A stretch of DNA of 64,000 nt from Paulinella micropora (Eukaryota; Cercozoa; Imbricatea; Euglyphida; Paulinellidae), in NCBI GenBank assembly GCA_019918135.1, contig WBZZ01006424.1, forward strand, positions 175,001-239,000, given 5' to 3'. The translations under genes were made by a program, and so were the position numbers. The notes under the pieces are model-generated. The model was not told the origin of the DNA. It ran no database searches and saw only the letters and a list, made by a program, of their open reading frames with translations. Positions 11,187 to 21,030 of the stretch are shown here, in pieces (within the stretch, counting starts at the first letter, position 1; each line of letters opens with the position of its first letter).

Positions 11187-11454
11187 GTGCTTCTGTGTCA
11201 ATGGCTGATGCATTTCTGCACATGCGCCTCCATCGTCTTACCCGTGAGGGGAGTACGAAGAATTGACGATAAGCTCTAATGACACCCCCGCAAGGGCAGT
11301 TCCAACACTTCCAGACGGGGGCCGGTATGTTCAATGAAAATACTGGTCCAGACGGATCGGTATGTTCAATGAAAATACTGGTGGCACCGACGGGAATCGA
11401 ACTGGTGACAGGGCCCAGATGGTAGAACTTGACCACTGGGCTATCACGGTGTCC
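11121..11454 (-). repeat. tRNA-derived SINE with (ATT)n tail
   Basis: Read on the minus strand, 11454-11383 resembles a tRNA: the segment TAGCCCAGTGGTC (about 11443-11431) fits the pol III A box and GTTCGATTCC (11403-11394) the B box, ending in GGTGCCACCA. A body follows in which a ~25-base unit (CAGTATTTTCATTGAACATA) occurs twice in tandem, then an (ATT)n tail at 11187-11121. A tRNA head, unrelated body and simple-repeat tail define tRNA-derived SINEs. The acceptor stem is imperfect, so it is not a functional tRNA gene. Confidence 0.7.
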
Positions 11455-11455
11455 A

Positions 11456-11456
11456 C

Positions 11457-11512
<56 letters not shown>

Positions 11513-11684
11513 GTGTATCTCCTGCCAATTGCTGAGCCAAAAGGCCATGTGCATCCAGTCCTCCATTCCATAAGGAAAGTCTCCACACCAATCGGTGGAA
11601 TAAAGGAAGTGACGGCATAGAACATTACTCTAGGAACTTTATACCGATCAGCCCATGGAAAGGACCGATGGCCTATGTACTCCC

Positions 11685-11765
<81 letters not shown>

Positions 11766-11772
11766 TAATAAT
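11456..11772. repeat. Two further (AAT)n arrays flanking a 170-bp insert
   Basis: AAT arrays at about 11456-11512 and 11685-11772 enclose unique sequence 11513-11684. The arrangement (body followed by ATT tail on the minus strand) suggests another short retroposon, perhaps a second SINE family; a weak A-box-like TGGCTCAGC is present but no B box is seen. Confidence 0.5.
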
Positions 11773-11789
11773 GTACACAAAAGAACTTA

Positions 11790-12265
11790 TGCTTAATGCA
11801 AAAGATGTTTAGAGCAAGCTCTTTACTGCTACCTCGGATAGGCTCTATATTTTTTAAGTCTCTGCGCCAGACTTTATTCACTTTCGTGGGGCCGGGAGGC
11901 TCTTTGACATTCAGCCTTTGCTTGCAGTTGGCCGGCGCAGATGCTAGCACATCTTGACATCCTTTCGTCCAGTTTGCTACGATGTAGCTGTACACTTCAC
12001 TGGTTTCGGTAATGTCTTGAAGCTTCCAAGTTCCGTCTTCTTCAACATCGATCCCCATTTGTAACCACTTTCTGTATGACCTATTGGCTTTCTTAGGCCT
12101 GATGGCTACATGAGCAGTAAGTCCTAAGGTCTTATAGAGAGCTTGTGTGCTTGAGCGAATCTCATCGGTATTCGGCTGCTTACTACTACTACTAGCTTCT
12201 GTAATCAAAGCCCCAGGTGTCCAGAAGCCAGTCGATTCCGCTGACTCAGAGAAGGGCAGCACCAT
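11790..12265 (-). CDS. Internal exon(s) of the SET-containing transposon gene
   Basis: The frame that opens at 12265 encodes about 160 residues of normal complexity (RSSTQALYKTLGLTAHVAI, later WKLQDITETSEVYSYIVANW) before running into the AAT arrays. It lies between the SET exon and the DDE-like frame on the same strand, so it probably forms the middle of one large spliced product. No known domain is recognised. Exon ends are uncertain: an acceptor-like CGTCTAG precedes CATGGTGCTG near 12265, and a donor has not been fixed. Confidence 0.45.
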
Positions 12266-12363
12266 GCTAGACGAACATGCCGTAGATGTACACTACATTG
12301 CAAACGATGTACAAACAACATGGAGAAGTATTAAGGTTTGGTTGACAAATTATATGAAGCTAA

Positions 12364-12563
12364 CCTTGATAGGAGAGCCAGTAGGTGATGGGTCTTTCGT
12401 AGATGATAACTGCATTTCAAACGGTTTACAAACAACGCATATAGATGCTTGTTAGATAAAGTGCAGGCAGCTGACCTTGACAGGAGAACGGGTGAATGAA
12501 TCATCCTCTTCTGCACTGCTCGAAGCGGCGTCACCACTTTTTTCTTCCTCACCTCGATCCTTC
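12364..12563 (-). CDS. Two similar mini-exons between SET exon and middle exon
   Basis: On the minus strand two short open stretches, about 12563-12482 and 12416-12364, end alike (SPVK and SPIK, followed by GTCAGC or GTTAGC donor-like bases) and are embedded in intron-like sequences that also resemble each other. They look like an exon plus flanking intron duplicated in tandem. Both are Ser/Pro/Asp-rich with no domain. Boundaries are inferred from GT-AG signals only. Confidence 0.35.
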
Positions 12564-12647
12564 ATAGTAATAGCAATGAATCACCACATACAACACACTT
12601 TAATTTAGTATTAAGCAACAAGAAAACATTCGAATGCATAGTATTAC

Positions 12648-13451
12648 CTGAGTGTTGCACTGAGGAGTGGCTGCACAAACACGAACACGCTTTATTGAGT
12701 CATTCTGAGCTTTAACTGAAGAGAGACCAGCCGCGAACTCATTCAAAAGCTTGCGTTTTGCATTTATGCTTGCGGAAGTTGAGGGAATTCGTGGAGGATC
12801 CGCTCTTACAGCCCTCGACCCGAAAGTTGCTAGAAGCGCGTGTTTTTTTTCCAAAGACATTGGTTGTGACCTTGGTGGCAGTGGCTCAAGAAATTCAGGA
12901 ACGATAAAAAAAAATTCATAGTTCCTATCATTCTCAACATAGAAAACAGGGATTTTCTTGTTTGCCTTTGCTGCCTCTCTCATCCAAGAAGGATGTGCCT
13001 TGCAAGCCTCGGCTTTTGGATTTGACTCCAACGTTGAGTAGTTGAGAAGAATTTGCTCACCTCGAGACACACCCTTGGACATTGTCACGACTTGCTCACC
13101 CTTCGACACTTTGCAGTTTGGGCTCTCACTGCAGCCAGGAAAGTGACTACTGTTAATAAGATGCATTGCATTTCTGCTTTCTTGATGAATGGAGTCAATG
13201 GATTGCATTCCTATTTCCATGCCCTTATATGTTCGCATCCTAAAGTGCTGAGCAAATGGATTATCACTGATGTCCTCTGAAGGCATTTTAGCACCTCCTG
13301 GTTGCAGAAGCCCCAGCTTAAACCCTTTTGGCAAATCGTCATCAGCAAATAATCCACATCTACCTGCCTTGCCGGATCCTGAAAGCCAAGCAATAGACAC
13401 TGGCGCTCTCCTCGCAGTCGCGAGGCTCATTTGACGTTGCTCCCACGCCAC
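12648..13451 (-). CDS. SET-domain exon of the transposon's minus-strand gene
   Basis: Translation from 13451 begins MAWEQRQMSLATARRAPVS and contains a SET methyltransferase fold: an N-terminal GRCGLFADDDLPKG segment (about residues 31-44), the pseudoknot motif NAMHLINSSHFPGCSESPNC (about 110-129; families read R-x-x-N-H-x-x-x-P-N-C), and GVSRGEQILLNYS (about 145-157; families read GEEL-x-x-x-Y). SET proteins methylate lysines, usually of histones. The frame ends at a clear donor, CTCAG|GTAATAC, at 12648/12647. No post-SET Cys cluster is seen. It lies upstream of the DDE-like exon on the same strand, so both may form one protein. Confidence 0.8.
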
Positions 13452-13560
13452 GTGGCAAGAAAAGACTCAAAACAAGCTCCAAACTACACAAAAGATATGA
13501 TAGTTATTCACATCTTATATTGTTTTTCTTGCTTCTAAAAGGCAAACAACACCAATGAAT

Positions 13561-13674
13561 CACCGTCATCAATTCGACAAAAACAACTGCAACAACAACG
13601 ACAACAACGACAACAACGGCAACAACGACAACAACGACAACGTAGGTAGATTTGAAGGAAAAAAAAAGAGAGAA

Positions 13675-13713
<39 letters not shown>

Positions 13714-13900
13714 GAAAGAAAGGGAGAGAGAGAGAAAGAAAGGGAGAGAGAAAAAGAAAGGGAGAGAGAGGGAGAGAGAGAGAGAGAAAGGGAGAAAAGA
13801 AAATATACATACGGATATGCATACATAAATACATACATACATACATACATACATACTTGCATACATACATACATATTACATACATACATACATGAATGAC
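13561..13900. repeat. Simple-repeat tract (AAC, GA and ACAT units)
   Basis: CAACAACGA-type triplets (about 13580-13640), GA/GAAA runs (about 13665-13800) and an ACAT/CATA tetranucleotide array (about 13805-13890). Open frames across it on both strands are low-complexity artefacts. Confidence 0.9.
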
Positions 13901-14497
13901 CATTTATTGCAGAAAACAAGAACATAAAGACAGCCAAAACAATGTTGACATAGAGAAAACGTAGAAAAAATTAAGTTCAAAAATTTTCTTCCGTTGATTT
14001 TGTTTCATATACCTTAACACTGATGTTGTAATTAAGTTTCCCGCTCCTTCTAGTGTATGGAAGGAGCGGGAAAGCTATTTAGACAATTATACACGAAGAG
14101 AGCGAGCTGGAAATCATCAGCAAATTTTTGTCGGTTAGGAAAATTTAGAAACGAAATATTCGACTTCTTACTATAAAAATACGTCTAAAATATATTTCGA
14201 AGCTCTAAATAAGCAGTCAGTGTCAGTATTTTAAAGATCTTGCATTTATTGCAGAAAACAAGAACATAAAGACAGCCAAAACATGTTGACATAGAGGAAA
14301 CGTAGAAAAAATTAAGTCGACAAATTTTCTTCGGTTGATTTTGTTTTATATACCTTTACACTGATGGTGTAATTAAGTTTCCCGCTCCTTCTAGTGTGTG
14401 GAAGGAGCGGGAAAGCTATTTAGACAAGTATACACGAAGGGAGCGAGCTGGAAATCATCGACAAATTTTTGTCGGTACGGAAAATTTAGAAACAAAA
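13901..14497. repeat. Direct duplication of a ~255-bp promoter-like block
   Basis: 13901-14155 and 14243-14497 are near-identical direct repeats (period 342 bp), each beginning CATTTATTGCAGAAAACAAG and each containing a palindrome built on TTTCCCGC. They lie between the two divergent transcription units of the transposon, so they probably form or contain the bidirectional promoter. Confidence 0.85.
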
Positions 14498-14739
14498 ATT
14501 CCACCTCCTGGCTTCTAGGAAATACATTTCCTTACAATAATTTACACATGCACTCAACACACATGTAGACATATTATGCAGCAATAAAAAGCAAAGCAAC
14601 TTGATAAAAGAATGAAGTGGAAACAAAAAATCATTTTCCGACTGCAGATTTTTTTTTGTTTGGTATGCCTCTGGTACTTGAGGAAATAAAATATTTCTTT
14701 CTTTCCCGCTCCTTCCACAGACAGGAAAGAGCGGGAAAG
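14037..14739. promoter_or_regulatory. Three TTTCCCGC palindromes between divergent genes
   Basis: TTTCCCGCTCCTTC is followed by its exact reverse complement after a 9-base spacer at 14037-14073 and 14378-14414. A third, slightly imperfect copy is at 14701-14739. TTTCCCGC matches the E2F/DP consensus TTTSSCGC, and each palindrome holds one on each strand. E2F-type sites drive S-phase genes across eukaryotes. Control of both divergent transposon genes is inference. Confidence 0.6.
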
Positions 14740-14949
14740 AAGGTTTGAGGCTAGCAACGAGACTGGGAAATGCAAAAACAACAAAAGAAAACATGTAACA
14801 AGAGCTCTTTTCCACCCATGATTTTTTCAGAGGCAAAAAGGTCGACTACTGCCTTTTTTCAGGGTCTGCAGTCGAACGTCTGCACTTGAAAAGTGCGGGT
14901 AGATTTGTATACAGCTGTATACATTAGATTGAAAGAAAAGAGCTCAGTG

Positions 14950-16200
14950 ATGCCTGTAAAGGCCAGGACATTGCAAGCAATTGCCAGAAACCGTAAGGGG
15001 GCTCTGAAAATTTGGATAAACGGCCAGACGGAGCCTGAGGATTTCGAAGATGTGATAATTCCAGATGAAGTGCGGAGGAAATATGATGGCTTAGGTCTCG
15101 AGCAGCTGGAGAGGGTGGTAGTTGAGACCAAGAGGAATTGGACAGCACAGGGGTTCTTGGAAAATGCAAAGAGTTGGGATGATGGACTAAAAGGCGAGGT
15201 AGTACGTTTGAAAAGAGATCGCAAGAAGACAGACTTCTACACAAACGAAAATAATAGTAGCGGGAATAAAAAGAAGAAACAAAAGAAGGAAGAAGAAGAA
15301 GAAAAGACAGGAGAAGGGAAGGAGAATGAGAAGGAGAAGGAGCCAGGAAAGAAGAAGAAGCGAAAGGAGAAGGAGAAGGAGAAGGAGAAGAAGGAGAAGG
15401 AGCCAGAAAAGAAGACGGGAAAGAAGAAGGAGAAGGAGAAGCCAGTAAAGAAGAAGGGAAAGAAGAAGGAGAAGGACAAGGAGAAGAATGACAAGGACAA
15501 GGAGAGGGACAAGGAGAAGGACAAGGAGAAGAATAATGACAAGGACACGGAGAAGGACAAGGAGGAGGACAAGGAGAAGGACAAGGAGAAGGACAAGGAG
15601 AAGGACAAGGAGAAGGACAAGGAGAAGGACAAGGAGGAGGACAAGGAGGAGAAGAAGAAGAATAAGAATAAGAAGGGAAAGAAGGAGAAGGGGAAGAAGA
15701 AGGATGAGGAGGTGACGAGGAGGACGAGGAGGAGGAGGACGAGGAGGACGAGGAGGAGGAGAAGGTGATGAAGGACAAGGACAAGGAGAAGGAGGAGGAG
15801 AAGAAGACGACGACGACGAAGAAGAAGAAGAAGGAGAAGAAGAATAAGAAGGGAAAGAAGAAGGAGAAGGGGAAGGAAGAGGAGGATGACGAGGAGAACG
15901 AGGAGGAGAAGGACGAGGAGGAGGACGAGGAGGAGAACGAGGAGGTGACGAAGGACAAGGACAAGGACAAGGAGGAGGAGGAGAAAGGAAAGCAGAAGGA
16001 GGAGGAGAAGGACAAGGACAAGGAGAAGGACAAGGACAAGGACAAGGGCAATGAGAGAGTAAACAAGACAGGAGTCCCAGAAGTCCCAGAAGGAAAATTT
16101 CGTATTTACGAAATCCCGGGTTGGTTTGAATACATATTTGAGAACGAGGAGGACCAGAAAGCACACACGGACTCCAAAGGCCGCAAGTTCCAAGACGGGT
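14950..16200 (+). CDS. Lys/Glu-rich protein, first exon of the transposon's plus-strand gene
   Basis: The first ATG is at 14950 (MPVKARTLQAIARNRKGAL). About 90 residues of normal complexity follow (IWINGQTEPEDFEDVIIPDE, VRRKYDGLGLEQLERVVVE), then about 260 residues of KEK/DKEKD repeats, with a frame change near 15765 inside the repeat, and a unique end containing GKFRIYEIPGWFEYIFENEE. The coding then stops at a long CTTTT microsatellite, likely intronic. The repeat would form a highly charged helix or disordered region. No domain is recognised. It may be the transposon's accessory DNA- or chromatin-binding protein; that is inference from its position. Confidence 0.5.
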
Positions 16201-16258
16201 TCGTTCTTCTTTCTTTTTTATGTTAAATTATAATAAATTAATATGTAATTGTAGAAAT

Positions 16259-16985
16259 TTCTTTCTTTTGTTTTCATTTCTTTCTTTTCTTTCTTTTCTT
16301 TCTTTTCTTTCTTTTCTTTCTTTTCTTTCTTTTCTTTCTTTCTTTCTTTCTTTCTTTTCTTGTCTGTTGTTTCTTTCTTTTCTTTCTTTTCTTTCTTTTC
16401 TTTCTTTTCTTTCTTTTCTTTTAATTTCTTTTTTTTTCTTTTTCTTTTTCTTTTTTCTTTTTTCCTTTTCTTTCTTTTCTTTCTTTTCTTTCTTTTTTTT
16501 CTTTCTTTTCTTTCTTTCTTTTCTTTCTTTTCTTTCTTTTCTTTTTTTTCCTTTCTTTTCCTTATTTTCTTTATTTCGTTTTCTTTCTTTTCTATCTTCA
16601 AATTGTTTCTTTTCTTTCTTTTCTTTTCTTTCCTTTTCTTTCCTTTCTTTTTTTTTCTTCTCTTTTTTCTTCTCTTTTTTCTTCTCTTTTTTCTTCTCTT
16701 TTTTCTTCTCTTTTTTCTTCTCTTTTTTCTTCTCTTTTTTCTTCTCTTTTTTCTTCTCTTTTTTCTTCTCTTTTTTCTTCTTTTCTTCTTTCTTTTTTCT
16801 TTTTGTTTCTTTTCTTTCTTTTCTTTTTTCTTTTCTTTTCTTTTCTTTATTTAACTTTTCTTAAAATTTTGTTTCTTTTCTTTTTTCTTTCTTTTTTTTC
16901 CTTTCTTTCCTTTCTTTCCTTTCTTTCTTTTCTTTCTTTTCTTTCTTTTTCGTTATCTTCTTTCTTTTCTTTCTTTTCTTAATAT
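16259..16985. repeat. CTTTT/CTTTTT pyrimidine microsatellite (intron)
   Basis: More than 700 bases of TTTCT/TTTTCTTCTC units, nearly all pyrimidine on the plus strand. It lies between two coding segments of the plus-strand transposon gene, so it is most likely intronic. A 340-bp run of the TTTTTTCTTCTC 12-mer is at about 16650-16780. Confidence 0.9.
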
Positions 16986-17433
16986 TTGATGTCGGACTGA
17001 GAGCCTTCCACAGTGCCCCCCCCCCCCCCAAGCACTTGTTTGTTCGTGCTTATTGCTAAGGTTGTTCATGACATGGGCAACAGACGATGCTAAGGTACAT
17101 TAATTACATTAATATTGTTGTCCCGGTCACCACTGGGTCAGAAACATAGTGTTTGGGTAATTAAAGGTGCGCGAGGGGGTATACATCACCGACGTCAGGC
17201 TGACCACAAGAGCAGGCTTGATATTGGCCCCCCAAAGGCAGATTGAGACTCGCGAAAACGATGTGTGGCCTGCGCCTGGGTTTTGATTGATTTTTTTTTC
17301 TTAAAAAAACAAGAATAATTTGCTATAGGATGATCCTTGAGTTTCCAGTGGGCTGGAAGAAAAGAAAACCCGAAGCTAATGAAAATGGTACGAATGTTTT
17401 GTCATTTTCACCCATGATTGGTTGTTATTGCAG
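16986..17433. other. Intronic or non-coding stretch within the transposon
   Basis: Contains a C15-type run near 17019, a TTTTT/AAAA segment near 17290 and no supported coding. It ends at the acceptor before 17434. Confidence 0.5.
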
Positions 17434-18734
17434 GTGTCGGAACGAAGAAGTGGATCGCAGTGTTGCGGGGAATGGATGCTGATTTGGACGGCAAGACCGA
17501 CACTGAGTTTCTTCAACTCATGTGCCCAAAATTGTTGAATCTTGCTCATAGCTTGTGTCACCCCCCTCACAAGCGGAACTATATTGAAGACGTGTTGACC
17601 TTTTTCCTTCCATATGTTGGGGATCCTACGAATCCCCCCCCCATTCTTCGAAGATACAGATGGAAGGCTTTGCTAGTTAAGGAGTTGGCAGGCAAGGCTA
17701 AGGTATGCAATTATTGCGCAAAGGGCTTTAGCTTTATTTATTGCTGCTTTTTTAGCTCTTCATTTTTATGGTGTGATAGAGGAACAGAGCAGCAGTAGAG
17801 CAAGGCTACAAACCTTTGCGCTCTTCTGATCGCCGGACCAAAAGGCCAAGGAAATTTACACCAGGTTCTTTGCGTCAACACTGTTCTATGTAACACAGTT
17901 CTCTTATGAATTTTATTGTTTGATACTAGGTAGCAGTGACACTGCGCCTGAACCAGAGGATCAGGAGGGTGAAACTAGTGAAGATGAGGTTATAGTCGAG
18001 GAGAATACAAAAAAGAAGAAAAATTTGAAGGCAAAGCAGAAGGTGAAGCAGAAGAAGGTGAAAAAGGGCAAGAAGGAGCAGCCCTCCACGCCTCCGGACG
18101 AGGAATCGGAAGCCGAGGAGAAACTTGAGCAAGCCAACCAGGTCTGTTCTCACTCTGCAGCTGTTATGTTGTCTTCTAATTAATGATACATATGTAGTGT
18201 AGTACTAGTGGTGTCTCCGAAGCCTCTTTGCAAGCGATTTTGAAGGAGGCAATGAAAGAACATAGTAGCAAAATGAATGAGAACATGGAGAAGCTTTTGA
18301 AACAGTATGAAAAGAAAGAAGCAGGGAAGGAAGGTAAAGGAAAGAACAATGGAGAAACAGAGAATGATAAGGAGACGCAAGGCTCTGAGAAAGAAAAAGG
18401 CAAAGAAAAGAAGAAAAAGAAGAAAAAGAAGAAGAAAAAGAAGAAGAAAGACAGCTCCAGTGACTCAGACAGTGACGATAGCACTAGTACTAGTGATAGC
18501 TCTAGTAGTAGTGAGTCAGAGGAAGAAGAACAGACGAAGAAAGAGAAGAAGAAAAAGAAGAAGAAGAAGAAGAAGAAGAAGAAGAAGAAGAAGAAGAAGA
18601 AAGAGAAGAGAGCTGCACAGCAGGCTATGCAAAACACAGCCACTCGCGGTATCTATCCATTCCCACCCAACAGCTCACCCGGCTATAATTATTATGATTT
18701 TGCACTTGCGGCTATGGCACTCAAAAATCAGTAA
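17434..18734 (+). CDS. Downstream exons of the transposon's plus-strand gene
   Basis: Three exon-like segments: 17434-17701 after TTATTGCAG (VGTKKWIAVLRGMDADLDGK, then PPHKRNYIEDVLTFFLPYVG), 17931-18141 after GATACTAG (acidic then Lys-rich), and about 18207-18734, which begins near SGVSEASLQAILKEAM and continues with poly-Lys and Ser/Asp runs to FALAAMALKNQ and a stop. AATAAA lies at about 18785. The donor after AGKAK is GTATGC. The whole product would be a long, charged, coiled-coil-prone nuclear-type protein. Family unknown; exon limits are read from splice signals only. Confidence 0.5.
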
Positions 18735-18919
18735 GTTGAGCGTTGAAGTTTCTCAAAAATACTAAAAATTAGATTTATTTGAAAAATAAAAAGAATGTAT
18801 TGTGTGATTAAAATGTATTCTCTTTTTTTACTCCTCCCGGTGCCTCCCCCCCCCCGGCCCCCCCCCACCCCCCCCCCTCACAGCAGGTGTCTGGATCAGT
18901 CAATGTATTGACACAATTT

Positions 18920-19087
18920 AGCTTTAATATAACTGGCAAATCATTTTTAATACGTTATTCAGCTTATTCAAGATTATTTTTACTAAATAAAACACATTTT
19001 CAATGTCTGAATCAAAAAGTGCAAAATCACCTGTAGGACAATTTCGGAAAAATTGATACCCCACATTTGGCCGAATCACTTGTTGTA
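18920..19087 (-). repeat. Right terminal inverted repeat
   Basis: Inverted copy of 8535-8700, ending TTGTTGTA; the GC-rich gene resumes immediately after with CGAGGTGCGCGCC. Confidence 0.92.
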
Positions 19088-19893
19088 CGAGGTGCGCGCC
19101 AGGGGCGTGGTGAGCGGCTGGGCCATGTCGCCCGAGTGGCGGGGGCGCAACGGGAACTCAACCCTGGTGCGTCAAATCCTGCAGTGGGGTGGGCTGCGGC
19201 CCGCGCAAGAGGGCGGGCAACATTTCTACCGCGCGCAATAGCTGCTGCAGCTACCGCCCTTGGCCGAGATGCAGGGCGCCAAGCTGATGCGCAACTAGAG
19301 CTATTCCTTTGCGGATCTCGGGGGGCTGCGCGCGAGCCTGGCGGGGCTGCGGGTGCGCGACGCGGAGGACCTGACGGGGCTGGCGGCTTGGTCGCCGGGG
19401 CTGTTGCCCGATATGCGGGGCTGGGATACGTCGCGCGTCACAAGCCTGGCGCTGGTCTTTGCGGGCTGCGTTTCTTCCGAGATTCCGGGTCTGGGTGAGC
19501 TGAACACGTCGTCCCTGCGGAACGCGAGCGGCGCCTTTCTAAACGCGACCCAGCTGCGGGCCGGGCGGCTGGCGTGGGATGTGCGGAGCCTACGGGACAC
19601 GAGCTACATGTTTGCGGGCGCGCAGAACTTCGATGCTGACCTCAGCAGCTGGCGGGCGCCGAACCTGCAAACCTGCAAAGCTTGGATTTTATGTTTGCTG
19701 GCGCCAGCCGCTTTGCGAACCACAGCCAAGTCGCGGGCTGGGGAGTGCCTGCCAACGCCTCGTGCGCTGGGCTTTTTGAGGGCACGTCGACGCCCCCCAC
19801 ACCCCCGCCCACTCTGCCTCCTCCTTTTACTACTCCTACTAGTACTACTACTACTACTACTACTACTACTACGAGTACGACTACTCCTACTAG

Positions 19894-19940
<47 letters not shown>

Positions 19941-20415
19941 ATTCTACAAGTTCTACCACTAGTGAGCCGATGACGACGACGACTGTGGTAACGAACGAGT
20001 CTTCGCCGTCGGGGCTTTGGACCCCTACTGACTCGTTGTCGTGGCCGTCCTCCGAGGATTCGTCATCTTTTTGGTCGTCTTCGTCGTCTTCGTCGTCGTC
20101 GTGGGGACCGGACAGCTCCAACTCCAGCTTTCCTCCGTCTCAGGCCTGCCCCGCTGGCTACGCGTGGGGGCAGGCTGCGTACACGCTGCAGGCTGCCGGG
20201 CCAGCCCCCGGACTCACACTCGCGGGCTGGCTGCTGAACGTTTCCAGCAGCAACAGCACCACTGCCGGTACTGGTTCCGGCTGGATCAGCGCGCCGGGCA
20301 TGTACAGCAATGCGTTTAGCAACACGGGCCCGCTTACTTGCGTCGGCAACGCCAACGCCAGCGCAGCCCTGACGCTGAACGCACGGCGGAGGTTTTTTCC
20401 GAACTCGTTGTGGGC
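19088..20415 (+). pseudogene. 3' part of the transposon-split PKD/BspA-like surface-protein gene
   Basis: Coding resumes with YEVRARGVVSGWAMSPEW, the counterpart of YPVRGWALTPAWH in the paralogues. BspA/DUF285-type repeats follow (DMRGWDTSRVTSLALVFAGC, DTSYMFAGAQNFDADLSSW), then a poly-Thr/Ser-Pro stalk (about 19800-20110) and a Cys/Asn-rich C-terminal domain. In-frame TAG codons at 19239-19241 and 19296-19298 and a frameshift near 19675 disrupt it. Stalk plus repeats suggest a secreted or virion-surface glycoprotein. Homology stops around 20400-20430, where AT-rich PLV sequence begins, so the very C-terminus is probably lost. Confidence 0.8.
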
Positions 20416-20429
20416 TTTTACCGTAATTA

Positions 20430-20983
20430 TTGTTTTTGTCTGGTGGCATTAATAAAAGCCTTTTAGTTTTTTGGAATTCTCTGAGTTCTTCATTTATTCG
20501 TTTCAACCTTTTAATCTCTCTTTTCTTTTCTTCTTGTCTTTCCTTCATTTCAGCATCCTCCTTCCTCTCTCTTCTTTTCTTTTCTTCTTCTTTCTCTTCA
20601 AGGTCTTTCATTTCTTTTATTTCCAACCTTTTCTTTTCTTTTTCTATCTCTTCCCTTTTCTTCTTTTCCTTTTGTTCCTCGTCGTGTATCAGGTCATATT
20701 TTTTTTGTAGGTTGTCTTGTATCTGGTTGCGGTTCTCGTATTCAAGACGGTTGAAGTCGGATACAACCACTTTCTCGCGGGCTTTTCGCTTTGTAGGGGT
20801 GGTTCTTTTCTTCTCGCCCATATATTTCAAAAACAGTTTAACAATTTGAAGTGTTGAAAGGTCATTCGTTTTCTTTCCAAAGTTGAGATATGCTCGTTTG
20901 CCTTTCACTTTAATATGTGGACGGCCATCTTTGGTTCTGTATATCCTCGGCGGTCGTTGTTTAAGTTTTTTCTTTGTCTTCAT
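20430..20983 (-). CDS. Basic, Lys/Glu-rich PLV protein, 3' end lost at the junction
   Basis: Starts at 20983 with a basic N-terminal domain (RPPRIYRTKDGRPHIKVKGK), then a long charged helix of EEKKRREIK type and KRLLLMPPDKNNNYGK. After about 20430 the frame continues without a stop into antisense of the surface-protein gene, an accidental fusion ORF. Small proteins with a similar basic start occur in PLV-type viruses, but I cannot name a function. The coiled-coil look suggests a structural or DNA-binding role. Confidence 0.55.
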
Positions 20984-21030
20984 CGTATATTGTTAGCGAA
21001 AAAAATTAATAGAAAGTTTTAGTTTAATAT

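Larger units (their letters stand above)
8535..19087. mobile_element. 10.55-kb DNA transposon carrying SET and DDE-like domains
   Basis: Long terminal inverted repeats (8535-8700 and 18920-19087) bound the segment, and the two flanks belong to one broken gene. The flanks share TACG directly at the borders (8531-8534 and 19086-19089, partly within the repeat), consistent with a 2-4 bp target duplication. Base composition, introns and microsatellites differ sharply from the GC-rich flanks. Inside are two divergent transcription units, minus (about 8962-13451) and plus (14950-18734), separated by a duplicated promoter-like block. The DDE-like segment suggests a cut-and-paste element distantly like those with DUF7869-type transposases. 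Superfamily assignment is open. Confidence 0.85.

Noticed and set aside
11383..11454. Functional tRNA gene
   Set aside because: Imperfect acceptor pairing, fused body and simple-repeat tail; a tRNA-derived SINE fits better.
16220..16864. Phe/Ser/Leu-rich ORFs
   Set aside because: Purely a pyrimidine microsatellite, most likely intronic.
20063..20429. Minus-strand ORF extension across the PLV junction
   Set aside because: Arg-rich low-complexity antisense of the poly-Thr surface-protein stalk, an accidental fusion.
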